From Radiobacillus deserti (GTDB taxonomy: Bacteria > Bacillota > Bacilli > Bacillales > Amphibacillaceae), in assembly GCF_007301515.1 (NCBI RefSeq), contig NZ_CP041666.1, forward strand, positions 2,728,001 to 2,792,000: 64,000 bases of DNA. The letters run 5' to 3'. This document shows, one piece after another, positions 41,994 to 50,181 of this stretch; positions within the stretch are counted from its first letter, which is position 1; each line of letters starts with the position of its first letter. The notes under the pieces are model-generated. The model did not search any database and was not told the origin of the DNA. It saw only the letters and a list, made by a program, of their open reading frames with translations. The position numbers were made by a program, and so were the translations under genes.

Positions 41994-42614
41994 TTAATTC
42001 CCTTCCTCTAATACATTGGCTAGCGATTCAAATAGATAATAAGACGATACAGAGCCTGCATCCAGATGGCCAATGGAACGTTCTTTCAAGTAAGCTGCTC
42101 TTCCCTTAGTTGCCATAATATTCTTCGTTGCTTCCATTGCATCTTTTGCTGTCTTTTTTATTTCCTCTGGTTGGAGGTCTTCTGATTGCTCCAACAACTC
42201 CTGAACTGGTGTCCAAACATCAATTAACGTCTTTTCACCTTCGGTCGCCTTTCCTCGTTGCTTCATACCTTCTAACGCCTGACGAACAGCTTCCGCGAGA
42301 TCCTCTTGGCTTACAGATTCTTTACCCTTTGTTGACATCGACATTTTCAAAAAAGCTGTTCCGTATAATGGCCCAGATGCACCGCCCACCTTAGCCATTA
42401 GAGTCATCGCAACATCCTTCAAAACATCTGAAACTGTTTCATATTCAGAAGAAGAAGTCTTTTCGATGACTGCTTGAAAGCCACGAGCCATATTGATGCC
42501 GTGATCTCCATCCCCTATAGCTTGATCTAAGGCGGATAAGTATTCCTTATTTTCTTGGATTTTTTCATTTGTCCGTTCGATCCACATTAATGCTTGTGCA
42601 ACATGAAGTTCCAT
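41994..42614 (-). CDS. dhaL: Dihydroxyacetone kinase nucleotide-binding subunit DhaL
   Basis: A 206-residue DhaL with the ADP/Mg motif LDQAIGDGDHGINMARGF (about residues 29-46) and KVGGASGPLYGTAF (about 75-88). It holds ADP permanently and relays phosphate from DhaM to the substrate bound on DhaK. GGAGGAG lies eight bases before the ATG. It lies between dhaK and dhaM in one operon. Confidence 0.94.
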   Translation of the reverse strand: MELHVAQALMWIERTNEKIQENKEYLSALDQAIGDGDHGINMARGFQAVIEKTSSSEYETVSDVLKDVAMTLMAKVGGASGPLYGTAFLKMSMSTKGKESVSQEDLAEAVRQALEGMKQRGKATEGEKTLIDVWTPVQELLEQSEDLQPEEIKKTAKDAMEATKNIMATKGRAAYLKERSIGHLDAGSVSSYYLFESLANVLEEGN

Positions 42615-42633
42615 CGACTTCTCCTCCTCTGTG

Positions 42634-43626
42634 TTATATTCGAAATGCAGGTGCTTTAGACTCGGAATCTAGCAATTCCTTTAATTCATCATCGAGTTTT
42701 AATAGACTGACAGAACAACCCGCCATTTCTAGGGAAGTCATGTATTCCCCAACGAACGTTTTGTACACTTTAATACCTTTCTCTGCTAAGATATCTTGTA
42801 CTTTTCCATTCAAAATAAATAATTCCATCTCTGGAGTAGAGCCTAATCCATTTACCATCACCGCAACTTCAGAGCTAGTGTAATCCATGTCCTCTAAAAT
42901 TTTCCCTGTTAACTCCTCCGCAATTTCATCCGCAGTCGCAATTGTTTTGCGCTCTATTCCTGGCTCCCCATGAATTCCAATGCCGATTTCCATTTCATCC
43001 TCTGCTAGCTCGAAACTTGGCTTTCCGGAAGCTGGGACCGTACACGGACTTAGTGCCATCCCCATGGAGCGAACGTTCGCAACTACTTTGTCTGCAACTG
43101 CTTTAACTTCTTCTAAGGAGCCGCCCTTATCTGCCTTTGCTCCAGCAATCTTATGAACAAAAACCGTGCCCGCAATTCCTCGACGTCCTGTAGTAAAGGA
43201 GCTATCTTCTACAGCCACATCGTCATTTACAATCACTTTTTCTACTCTTATTCCTTCCGCCTCTGCTAGCTCAGCAGCCATCTCAAAATTCATGACATCC
43301 CCTGTATAGTTTTTAATAACAAGGAATACACCAGCGCTACCATCTACTGCCTTAATAGCCTCAAAGACTTGGTCAGGAGTTGGAGAAGTAAAAGTTTCAC
43401 CACATACCGCGGCATCTAACATACCTGCTCCGACATAACCAGCGTGGGCTGGCTCATGGCCACTACCTCCACCACTAACTAAGGCAACCTTGTTTGTTAC
43501 GGGCGCATCTTTACGTACGACAACAGTTGTATCCGGTACTTGCTTCAAGCTTTCCGGATATGCGGCAACTAGTCCTTTCAACATATCTTGTACTACTTGA
43601 TTTGGATCATTTACGATTTTCTTCAT
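42634..43626 (-). CDS. dhaK: Dihydroxyacetone kinase substrate-binding subunit DhaK
   Basis: This 330-residue DhaK has the GGGSGHEP loop at residues 52-59, and H219 in GIGIHGEPG, which binds dihydroxyacetone covalently. It makes dihydroxyacetone phosphate with DhaL and DhaM. ATG 43626 has GAGGAGGG upstream; a longer frame to 43779 would cover the promoter and cre site. It begins 156 bp behind glpD and is probably expressed both from its own promoter and by read-through. Confidence 0.95.
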   Translation of the reverse strand: MKKIVNDPNQVVQDMLKGLVAAYPESLKQVPDTTVVVRKDAPVTNKVALVSGGGSGHEPAHAGYVGAGMLDAAVCGETFTSPTPDQVFEAIKAVDGSAGVFLVIKNYTGDVMNFEMAAELAEAEGIRVEKVIVNDDVAVEDSSFTTGRRGIAGTVFVHKIAGAKADKGGSLEEVKAVADKVVANVRSMGMALSPCTVPASGKPSFELAEDEMEIGIGIHGEPGIERKTIATADEIAEELTGKILEDMDYTSSEVAVMVNGLGSTPEMELFILNGKVQDILAEKGIKVYKTFVGEYMTSLEMAGCSVSLLKLDDELKELLDSESKAPAFRI

Positions 43627-43678
43627 CCTATTTCCCTCCTCATAATAGTAAAACTCCATCCATCGTGCAGCAAAATGA

Positions 43679-43692
43679 TGACAACGCTTACA
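43679..43692. promoter_or_regulatory. cre site upstream of dhaK
   Basis: TGTAAGCGTTGTCA on the minus strand matches cre at all 14 positions and is identical to the cre sites before the ROK kinase and glpF. It lies 53 bp before the dhaK start. Confidence 0.7.
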
Positions 43693-43744
43693 ACAACTTT
43701 TAAACTCTAAATGACTTGTGACTGAATGTATATATGTAAATGAG

Positions 43745-43775
43745 CAGTTAACTCCACGAGCTGTAGAGTCAACTG
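43745..43775 (-). terminator. Possible terminator after glpD
   Basis: CAGTTAACTCCAC and GTAGAGTCAACTG form a 13-bp stem with two mismatches just past the glpD stop; the U-run is weak, so read-through into dhaK is plausible. Confidence 0.45.
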
Positions 43776-43782
43776 TCATTCA

Positions 43783-45438
43783 TTATGCAACTGGATGAAC
43801 GGCTTCGTATAGAAGTTGATCTAACTCATCCGTGTAACCTTTTACACGTTCGTTATCCCAGCTAAAGAGCTTAGCAAGATAAGCTATTACAGACTCTTTA
43901 TGTGTATGCACCCAATTTATATCGAAGAACAAAGCACCCGTTCTTCGAATGAAAAAGTCTACCGGTTTATATGCCAACTCTTCCTCAATAGCGTAATGCA
44001 GCATTGCGAAGACGGCTGGATCCACTTGCTCAGTAATCGCTAGTTCTTTTTTCTCTTCATAAATGCGTAACACTTTTTCTGCATTTGAACCATAACGATG
44101 TGCAATGGTTCTAGCATCCTTTTCGGCAAGACCTAAGCGTTTCGCCTTCTCTACCATTGATTGATAGAACTGCTCATAGCCTTTAGAGCCTCCTACGTCT
44201 CCTCCAGAAAGAGGAAGATGCTTTGTAACGGTATCCGAGTACAAAATGCCAATCTCTTGCTTTAGTTGATCTCTTACTAAATCAACCACACTTTCTGCCA
44301 TTTTGCGATATCCCGTTAATTTTCCACCAGCAATCGAGATCAAACCAGAATCGGAGACAAATATCTCATCTTTACGAGAAATTTCAGAAGGGTCTTTTCC
44401 TTCTTCGTGAATAAGTGGACGTAAACCTGCCCAGCTAGATTCCACATCATCTGCTGTTATATTCACCTCAGGGAACATAAAATCAATAGCCTTTAAGACA
44501 TAATCTCGATCCTCCACCGTCATTGTCGGGTGCGCAATATTTCCTTTGTACACCGTATCCGTTGTCCCTACGTAAGTTTTTCCCTCGCGAGGAATCGCAA
44601 ATACCATACGGCCGTCTGGTGTATCAAAATAAATAGCCTGTTTTAAAGGGAATCGCTCTTGGTCAAACACAAGGTGAATTCCTTTTGTTAGCTGTAGGGT
44701 TTTTCCTTTTTTGGAATGATCCTTTTCTCGAATCGTATCGACCCATGGACCAGCAGCATTCACAATCTTTTTAGCGTAAATGGTATGCTTAGAACCATCA
44801 ATTTGATCTTCCACCTCTACCCCAGTTACTTTTTCCTCTTCATAAACAAGATTGGATACCTTCGCATAGTTTAAAGACAGTGCTCCTTTTTCTACTGCTT
44901 TTTTCATAACTTCAATCGTAAGACGTGCATCATCCGTTTTGTACTCGACATAGTAGCCTGCCCCTTTAATTCCCTCTCTCTTAAGAAGTGGCTCTTTTTG
45001 CAGTGCTACATCTGGTGAAAACATCTTCCTTCGCTCTTCCTTTTTAACTCCTGCTAGAAAGTCATACACTCTTAATCCAATGTTTGTCGTAAAAGGACCA
45101 AATGTTCCTCCCTTATAAAAAGGAAGCATCATCCATTCAGGTGTTGTAACATGCGGTGCATTTTCATACACAATCGCACGCTCTTTTCCAACTTCCGCTA
45201 CGACTCCAATCTCAAATTGCTTTAGATAACGCAAACCACCGTGAACGAGCTTCGTTGATCGGCTAGATGTGCCAGCTGCAAAATCCTGCATTTCTACAAC
45301 TCCAACCTTCATACCTCTTGTTACGGCATCTAAAGCAATACCTGATCCTGTGATCCCTCCACCGATTACAAGTAAATCAAGAGGTGATTCTTCCATTTGT
45401 TTGTATGTTTCCATTCGATTCAGACTGGAAAATGACAT
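43783..45438 (-). CDS. glpD: Aerobic glycerol-3-phosphate dehydrogenase
   Basis: A 551-residue FAD enzyme of the membrane surface. DLLVIGGGITGSGIALDA (about residues 21-38) binds FAD, TSSRSTKLVHGGLRYLKQFE is near 58, and SIAGGKLTGYRKMAE near 365. It oxidises glycerol 3-phosphate to dihydroxyacetone phosphate and feeds electrons to menaquinone. Start 45438 gives better spacing from AAGGAG than the ATG two codons earlier. It has its own promoter and a GlpP-type leader terminator. Confidence 0.96.
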   Translation of the reverse strand: MSFSSLNRMETYKQMEESPLDLLVIGGGITGSGIALDAVTRGMKVGVVEMQDFAAGTSSRSTKLVHGGLRYLKQFEIGVVAEVGKERAIVYENAPHVTTPEWMMLPFYKGGTFGPFTTNIGLRVYDFLAGVKKEERRKMFSPDVALQKEPLLKREGIKGAGYYVEYKTDDARLTIEVMKKAVEKGALSLNYAKVSNLVYEEEKVTGVEVEDQIDGSKHTIYAKKIVNAAGPWVDTIREKDHSKKGKTLQLTKGIHLVFDQERFPLKQAIYFDTPDGRMVFAIPREGKTYVGTTDTVYKGNIAHPTMTVEDRDYVLKAIDFMFPEVNITADDVESSWAGLRPLIHEEGKDPSEISRKDEIFVSDSGLISIAGGKLTGYRKMAESVVDLVRDQLKQEIGILYSDTVTKHLPLSGGDVGGSKGYEQFYQSMVEKAKRLGLAEKDARTIAHRYGSNAEKVLRIYEEKKELAITEQVDPAVFAMLHYAIEEELAYKPVDFFIRRTGALFFDINWVHTHKESVIAYLAKLFSWDNERVKGYTDELDQLLYEAVHPVA

Positions 45439-45538
45439 ACCCATCGCTCCTTTTATATGTGTAAAATCGTTACGATGTTTTCCTCTTTATCTCTTTTCCC
45501 TAAAGGAACCCAACTTTATCTTTAGTTTGGATAGAAAA

Positions 45539-45593
45539 AGAGACCACAATTCACCTAAGATAAGAATATTATCTTAAGATAAATGCGGTCTCT
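45539..45593 (-). promoter_or_regulatory. glpD leader terminator, GlpP antitermination target
   Basis: On the minus strand AGAGACCGCATT and AATTGTGGTCTCT pair, with inner TTATCTTAAG/ ATAAGA arms, and are followed by TTTTTC. The shape and position match the conditional terminator of B. subtilis glpD, which is relieved by GlpP with glycerol 3-phosphate. Confidence 0.8.
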
Positions 45594-45627
45594 CGATTTC
45601 TCCGTCCAAAATATTAACTTTGTTGTT

Positions 45628-45660
45628 ATTATAGCATGAAAGATTAGGAGATTAAAAGAA
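45628..45660 (-). promoter_or_regulatory. glpD promoter with extended -10
   Basis: TGCTATAAT on the minus strand (TATAAT at 45633-45628) with a weak -35 about 17 bases upstream, inside the glpK-glpD gap and ahead of the conditional terminator. Confidence 0.6.
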
Positions 45661-45662
45661 TA

Positions 45663-47153
45663 TTACTTAAAAACTCTTGTTGCTTCGACCGCTTTTTGCC
45701 AGCCAGCATAAAGCTCCTTACGTTTTGCTTCTTCCATCTCATTCGTAAAGGTACGGTCGTTTTGCCATTGTTTGCCGATTTCCTCTTTATCCTTCCAGTA
45801 GCCAACTGCAAGACCTGCGAGGTAGGCAGCACCTAAAGCTGTTGTTTCGTTTACAACTGGGCGATCCACAGGAACACCTAGAATGTCACTTTGGAATTGC
45901 ATTAAGAAGTTATTCTTAACTGCTCCCCCATCGACACGAAGTGTTTTAAGATCAATACCAGAATCTGCAATCATCGCATCTAACACGTCTTTCGTTTGGT
46001 AAGCTAGAGATTCTAACGTCGCACGGATAAAGTGTTCTTTTGAAGTACCACGTGTAAGCCCAAATACCGCTCCACGCGCATCACTATCCCAGTATGGTGT
46101 ACCTAACCCAACGAACGCTGGAACTAGATATACCCCATCCGTAGAATCTACTTTCGTCGCGAAAGCTTCACTCTCTGGTGCGTTTTCAATAATACGAAGT
46201 CCGTCACGAAGCCACTGAATAGCAGATCCAGCTACGAAAATACTACCTTCTAATGCATACTCCACTTTTCCATCAACACCCCATGCTAGGGTAGTGAGTA
46301 ATCCATTTTCAGAGCGAACCGCTTTTTCTCCAGTGTTCATGAGCATAAAGCAACCAGTACCATAAGTGTTTTTCGCCATTCCACTTTCGAAGCACGCCTG
46401 CCCAAATAACGCAGCTTGTTGATCACCAGCAATTCCTGCAATTGGAACCTCTTTACCGAAGAAGTGGTAATCAACTGTTTTCGCGTACACTTCTGAAGAA
46501 GGACGGACTTCTGGAAGCATGCTTTTCGGCACACCTAAAATGTCAAGTAGCTCATCGTCCCATTTCAGGTCATAGATATTATACATTAAAGTACGAGATG
46601 CATTGGAATAATCCGTTACGTGTGTTTTTCCACCAGAAAGCTTGTAAACTAACCAAGAATCAATCGTTCCGAAAAGAAGATCTCCGTTATCGGCTTTCTC
46701 ACGAGCACCCTCGACATTATCTAAAATCCACTTAACCTTTGTTCCCGCAAAGTAAGGATCTAGTAATAAACCTGTTTTCTCACGGAATAGATCGTTCAGT
46801 CCTTTTTCACGTAAGTCTTTACAAATACCTTCTGTTTGACGAGATTGCCACACGACTGCTTTGTAAATCGGTTTTCCAGTGTTTTTATCCCAGACAACTG
46901 TTGTTTCACGTTGGTTGGTAATTCCAATCCCTGCAATCTGATCTGGCTCAACATCTGCTTTCCTTAATACTTCAGAAATAACTGCTAGGATAGACGTCCA
47001 AATTTCATTCGCGTCATGCTCTACCCATCCTGGCTTCGGAAAGAACTGTTCAAACTCGCGTTGCGCTGTTTCTACAATCTCCCCATCATGATTAAATAAA
47101 ATTGCACGTGAACTAGTTGTTCCTTGGTCTAATGATAAAATATATTGACCCAA
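45663..47153 (-). CDS. glpK: Glycerol kinase
   Basis: A 496-residue FGGY kinase beginning YILSLDQGTTSSRAILF, with GITNQRETTVVWD near residue 77 and RVDGGAVKNNFLMQFQ near 405. H230 in TVDYHFFGKEVP is the site that HPr phosphorylates in Gram-positive glycerol kinases, so PTS control of activity is expected. It phosphorylates glycerol entering through GlpF, whose gene lies just upstream (20 bp). Confidence 0.97.
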   Translation of the reverse strand: MGQYILSLDQGTTSSRAILFNHDGEIVETAQREFEQFFPKPGWVEHDANEIWTSILAVISEVLRKADVEPDQIAGIGITNQRETTVVWDKNTGKPIYKAVVWQSRQTEGICKDLREKGLNDLFREKTGLLLDPYFAGTKVKWILDNVEGAREKADNGDLLFGTIDSWLVYKLSGGKTHVTDYSNASRTLMYNIYDLKWDDELLDILGVPKSMLPEVRPSSEVYAKTVDYHFFGKEVPIAGIAGDQQAALFGQACFESGMAKNTYGTGCFMLMNTGEKAVRSENGLLTTLAWGVDGKVEYALEGSIFVAGSAIQWLRDGLRIIENAPESEAFATKVDSTDGVYLVPAFVGLGTPYWDSDARGAVFGLTRGTSKEHFIRATLESLAYQTKDVLDAMIADSGIDLKTLRVDGGAVKNNFLMQFQSDILGVPVDRPVVNETTALGAAYLAGLAVGYWKDKEEIGKQWQNDRTFTNEMEEAKRKELYAGWQKAVEATRVFK

Positions 47154-47173
47154 AATGATCTCCTCCTCTTTTT

Positions 47174-48001
47174 TTATATTGCTTTTTTTACATTACTCAC
47201 TTGAGTATTTTTCTTTTTTAACTCACTGTTTAATGCTGCAATAAGGATTACCGCGATAACCGCAGATACAATCCAGAATGCTAATGAAAGATCACCAGTG
47301 AAAATAGCGTGGTAGAATAAACCGCCATATATACCTCCGATGACTGGTCCAATCACTGGAATCCAAGCGTACCCCCAATTGGATCCGCCTTTACCGATAA
47401 TTGGTAGAATAGCATGTGCAATTCGTGGACCTAAATCACGTGCTGGGTTAATCGCATAACCAGTTGTTCCACCAAGAGAAAGACCGATTGCTACAATTAA
47501 TAACCCAACAATAGCTGGATTTAACCCTTCTGTAAATTGGTTTGCACCAATAAACATTAGCCCCATAACTAGAACGAATGTACCGATAATCTCACTCACT
47601 AGGTTAGAGTACGTGCTTTTGATTGCTGGTCCTGTAGAAAATACGGCAAGCTTCGCTCCTTGATCTTCTGTTTCTCTCCAGTGCGGTAGATATTGAAAGA
47701 ACACGATACACGCACCAATAAAGGCACCTATCATTTGTGCTGTAATGTACATCGGAACTTTATCCCATGGAAACTCTCCAACTGCAGCAAATCCTAATGT
47801 TACTGCTGGATTTAGATGAGCTCCTGATACACTTCCAACCGCATACACACCCATGGTAACCGCTAGACCCCATCCTACGGTTACGACAATCCAGCCTGCG
47901 CCTTCTGCAATTGATTTCTTTAAGTTTACACCACCTACTACACCACCACCAAAAATGATCAATATCATTGTACCGATTATTTCCGCTAAAAATTCGGACA
48001 T
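47174..48001 (-). CDS. glpF: Glycerol uptake facilitator
   Basis: This 275-residue aquaglyceroporin has six membrane helices and the two NPA half-helices HLNPAVTLGF (about residue 66) and INPARDLGPR (about 190); the Asp and Arg after the second NPA mark the glycerol subgroup. ATG 48001 has AAGGGGGA seven bases upstream; the longer frame would run into the leader terminator. First gene of glpF-glpK. Confidence 0.96.
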   Translation of the reverse strand: MSEFLAEIIGTMILIIFGGGVVGGVNLKKSIAEGAGWIVVTVGWGLAVTMGVYAVGSVSGAHLNPAVTLGFAAVGEFPWDKVPMYITAQMIGAFIGACIVFFQYLPHWRETEDQGAKLAVFSTGPAIKSTYSNLVSEIIGTFVLVMGLMFIGANQFTEGLNPAIVGLLIVAIGLSLGGTTGYAINPARDLGPRIAHAILPIIGKGGSNWGYAWIPVIGPVIGGIYGGLFYHAIFTGDLSLAFWIVSAVIAVILIAALNSELKKKNTQVSNVKKAI

Positions 48002-48081
48002 GTTTAAATCCCCCTTAGATTTAAAAATCATACTATAAATCCAACAAGTCCGTGCACGGAAAATGATAGAAATATAGAAAA

Positions 48082-48138
48082 GACCCACACCGCAAACACA
48101 TACTTCACCTAAGGAAAGTACTATTTGTAGTGTGGGTC
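48082..48138 (-). promoter_or_regulatory. glpF leader terminator, GlpP antitermination target
   Basis: GACCCACACTACAAA and TTTGCGGTGTGGGTC pair on the minus strand and are followed by TTTTC. It lies between the glpF promoter and start codon, like the GlpP-responsive terminators of the B. subtilis glp regulon, and has the same overall plan as the one before glpD. Confidence 0.85.
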
Positions 48139-48180
48139 TCCCAGATCTCCATCACATTCTTTAACTTGTTAATACAAGAC

Positions 48181-48209
48181 TAATACATATTGTAAGCGTT
48201 GTCAACAAT
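48181..48209 (-). promoter_or_regulatory. glpF promoter with overlapping cre site
   Basis: TTGACA on the minus strand, then a 17-base spacer and a weak -10 (TAGTCT). TGTAAGCGTTGTCA at 48191-48204 is a full cre match across the -35 box and spacer, the same layout as in front of the ROK kinase. Confidence 0.7.
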
Positions 48210-48298
48210 TTTTAATGAAAAATTTAAAGTGCGTCTCGTATGAGCGTTCAAGGTATGTATATTAATGTTCAGCAGCAGGTTATCATCACTTCAACGTA

Positions 48299-48323
48299 AA
48301 AAACCGAAGCATCTCGCTTCGGT
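48299..48323 (-). terminator. Terminator after glpP
   Basis: Perfect 9-bp stem AACCGAAGC/GCTTCGGTT with a 5-base loop, followed by TTTT on the minus strand; it abuts the glpP stop. Confidence 0.85.
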
Positions 48324-48883
48324 TAAAGATTCCATAGCTTTGAATTGGATGTCGTTACAGCTTCCGCTCCGCCATCCATTGCATTTTGGACATCCTCTTC
48401 CGTTCGAATGAGGCCGCCTGCAATAACTGGAAGGTTGGTAGAGTCCCGTACTTCACGAATAATTTTCGGAATTAATCCTGGTAACACTTCTATGTAGTCT
48501 GGTTTCACATTATTAATGATTTTAAGGTTATGCTCCAATGCATGACTATCTAGCACGAACAAACGTTGGATAGCGAGTAATCCATGTTTTTTGGCAAGTC
48601 CAATGACATTTCCTCTCGTAGAAATAATCCCGTCAACTTTCACATCCCGAATTAGAAATTCCATTCCGAATTCATCTGCCTTTAATCCTTGGATTAAATC
48701 TGCGTGAATCAAAACTTTTTTGTTTTCTTTTTTTGCATACCGTACTAAGCTCGGAATTTGTGACAGTCTTGATTCAAGAAAAATCATATGCTTCTGTTTT
48801 TTACTTCTTAATACCTTTTCAAAATCCTTTTCATGCTTGATAGCTGGTAGCACTCCTGTTAATTCCTCCACCAACCCGTTCAC
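48323..48883 (-). CDS. glpP: GlpP, glycerol-3-phosphate-responsive antiterminator
   Basis: A 186-residue TIM-barrel-like RNA-binding regulator. HADLIQGLKADEFGMEFL (about residues 60-77), RLFVLDSHALEHN, PDYIEVLPGLIPKII (about 129-143) and the C-terminal IAGGLIRTEEDVQNAMDGGAEAVTTS agree with B. subtilis GlpP. It should act on the two leader terminators in this window. The GTG at 48883 lacks a good ribosome binding site; GTG 48853, behind GGAGG, would remove ten residues. Confidence 0.93.
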   Translation of the reverse strand: MNGLVEELTGVLPAIKHEKDFEKVLRSKKQKHMIFLESRLSQIPSLVRYAKKENKKVLIHADLIQGLKADEFGMEFLIRDVKVDGIISTRGNVIGLAKKHGLLAIQRLFVLDSHALEHNLKIINNVKPDYIEVLPGLIPKIIREVRDSTNLPVIAGGLIRTEEDVQNAMDGGAEAVTTSNSKLWNL

Positions 48884-49020
48884 CCCATTTTTCTTTTTAT
48901 CTGCAATAGTATTATCTTAACAAAAAGTGGACAACGTTACTATATGTACAAACAGCAGATCTTACAACCTATATATTCCTTGTTATACTATAGGTAAACC
49001 ATATTTATGAGGTGATAGAA

Positions 49021-49947
49021 GTGAAGTATAGAAAAATCGGGAAAACAGACTTAGAATCTTCTGTTATTGGAGTAGGTACATGGCAATTTGGTGGCGAATG
49101 GGGGAAAAACTTCATCCAATCCGAAGTAGATGCGATTCTAGATACTGCACAAGAACAGGGCATTAACCTTATTGACACGGCCGAATGTTATGGAGACCAC
49201 TTATCCGAGTCGTTGATTGGAAATTATTTAAGTAGAAGAAATAGAGAAGATTGGATTGTAGCTACAAAATTCGGGCATCACTTCATCGAAAACTTTGAAC
49301 GGACGCGACATTGGAATCCAGACGAAGTGCTTAAACAGTTAGATGACTCGTTAAAATCTCTTCAAACCGACTACATAGATTTATACCAAGCGCATTCGTG
49401 TACCGATGAAGAATTTGATAATGATGATTTGTGGACGATGTTAGACAAACAAGTGCAAGCCGGAAAAATTCGTCATCTAGGTATATCCTTACGTGCCAAT
49501 GACGATACGTTCCAAACAAAAGCCGCATCTGATATGAATGCAGAAGCAATTCAAGTGGTGTATAACCGCTTGGATCGTAAACCAGAAGATACGGTATTTC
49601 CAATAAGCGAAGAACAAAATTTAGGGGTATTGGCTAGAGTTCCATTAGCTAGTGGCTATTTAAGTGGTAAATATAAACCTGGCGCAACATTTCAAAAGGA
49701 TGATGTACGTTCCAGACATGATCAAAAAGAAACAGAAAAATTACTACGCCTTGTTCAGGAGATTGAGCAGCATGAGGTTCCGAAGGATATACCGATGGCC
49801 GCATGGGCACTTGCTTGGTGCTTAAAGCATCCAGCAGTTAGTGTTGTTATTCCTGGCTGTAAAACACCAGAGCAAGTAATCTCAAATGCAGAAGCAGCAG
49901 ATCTCGATATCGTTTCAAGTGAACATCCTCAACATGTAAACAGGTAG
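49021..49947 (+). CDS. Aldo/keto reductase
   Basis: A 308-residue NADPH-dependent reductase with the (beta/alpha)8 fold. The catalytic pattern is visible: LIDTAECYGDHLSE (D and Y near residues 48-53), the ATKFGHH lysine near 79 and the YQAHSCTDE histidine near 118. VVIPGCKTPEQVISN near 275 marks the coenzyme site. GTG 49021 has GAGGTG six bases upstream. It is divergent from glpP. The natural carbonyl substrate is unknown. Confidence 0.92.
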   Translation: MKYRKIGKTDLESSVIGVGTWQFGGEWGKNFIQSEVDAILDTAQEQGINLIDTAECYGDHLSESLIGNYLSRRNREDWIVATKFGHHFIENFERTRHWNPDEVLKQLDDSLKSLQTDYIDLYQAHSCTDEEFDNDDLWTMLDKQVQAGKIRHLGISLRANDDTFQTKAASDMNAEAIQVVYNRLDRKPEDTVFPISEEQNLGVLARVPLASGYLSGKYKPGATFQKDDVRSRHDQKETEKLLRLVQEIEQHEVPKDIPMAAWALAWCLKHPAVSVVIPGCKTPEQVISNAEAADLDIVSSEHPQHVNR

Positions 49948-49972
49948 AACGACAGCGTTCTACCTGTTTTTT
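49941..49972 (+). terminator. Terminator after the aldo/keto reductase gene
   Basis: Perfect 10-bp stem CAGGTAGAAC/GTTCTACCTG, 6-base loop and six T on the plus strand; overlaps the stop codon. Confidence 0.9.
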
Positions 49973-50025
49973 CGTGTATGAAACCTCCCTTTTTTATCAA
50001 ACTAGATGGAAAGGAGGTTTCTATT

Positions 50026-50181
50026 ATGGATTCAGATAATCAACATCACCAAACGGATAGTTGTCCAGAATGCAACGGTCGTGGCTATCATACCTTTTAT
50101 ACGGATTTATTTACAGCTACACATCCTTGCTCTATGTGCACAGAAGCATTTCGTGTAGATGAAGACTCAACTAGTGTGTAA
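50026..50181 (+). CDS. Small zinc-finger-like protein, 51 residues
   Basis: It begins MDSDNQHHQTDSCPECNGRGY and has CPEC followed by CSMC 20 residues later, resembling one repeat of the DnaJ cysteine-rich domain (CxxCxGxG). AAAGGAGG stands eight bases before ATG 50026, a strong start. It ends overlapping the tail of the convergent MFS gene by 15 bp. I know no characterised counterpart; zinc binding is inferred from the cysteines. Confidence 0.75.
   Translation: MDSDNQHHQTDSCPECNGRGYHTFYTDLFTATHPCSMCTEAFRVDEDSTSV

Noticed and set aside
43627..43779. Longer N-terminus for DhaK
   Set aside because: It would cover a perfect cre site and lacks a ribosome binding site; ATG 43626 has GAGGAGGG.
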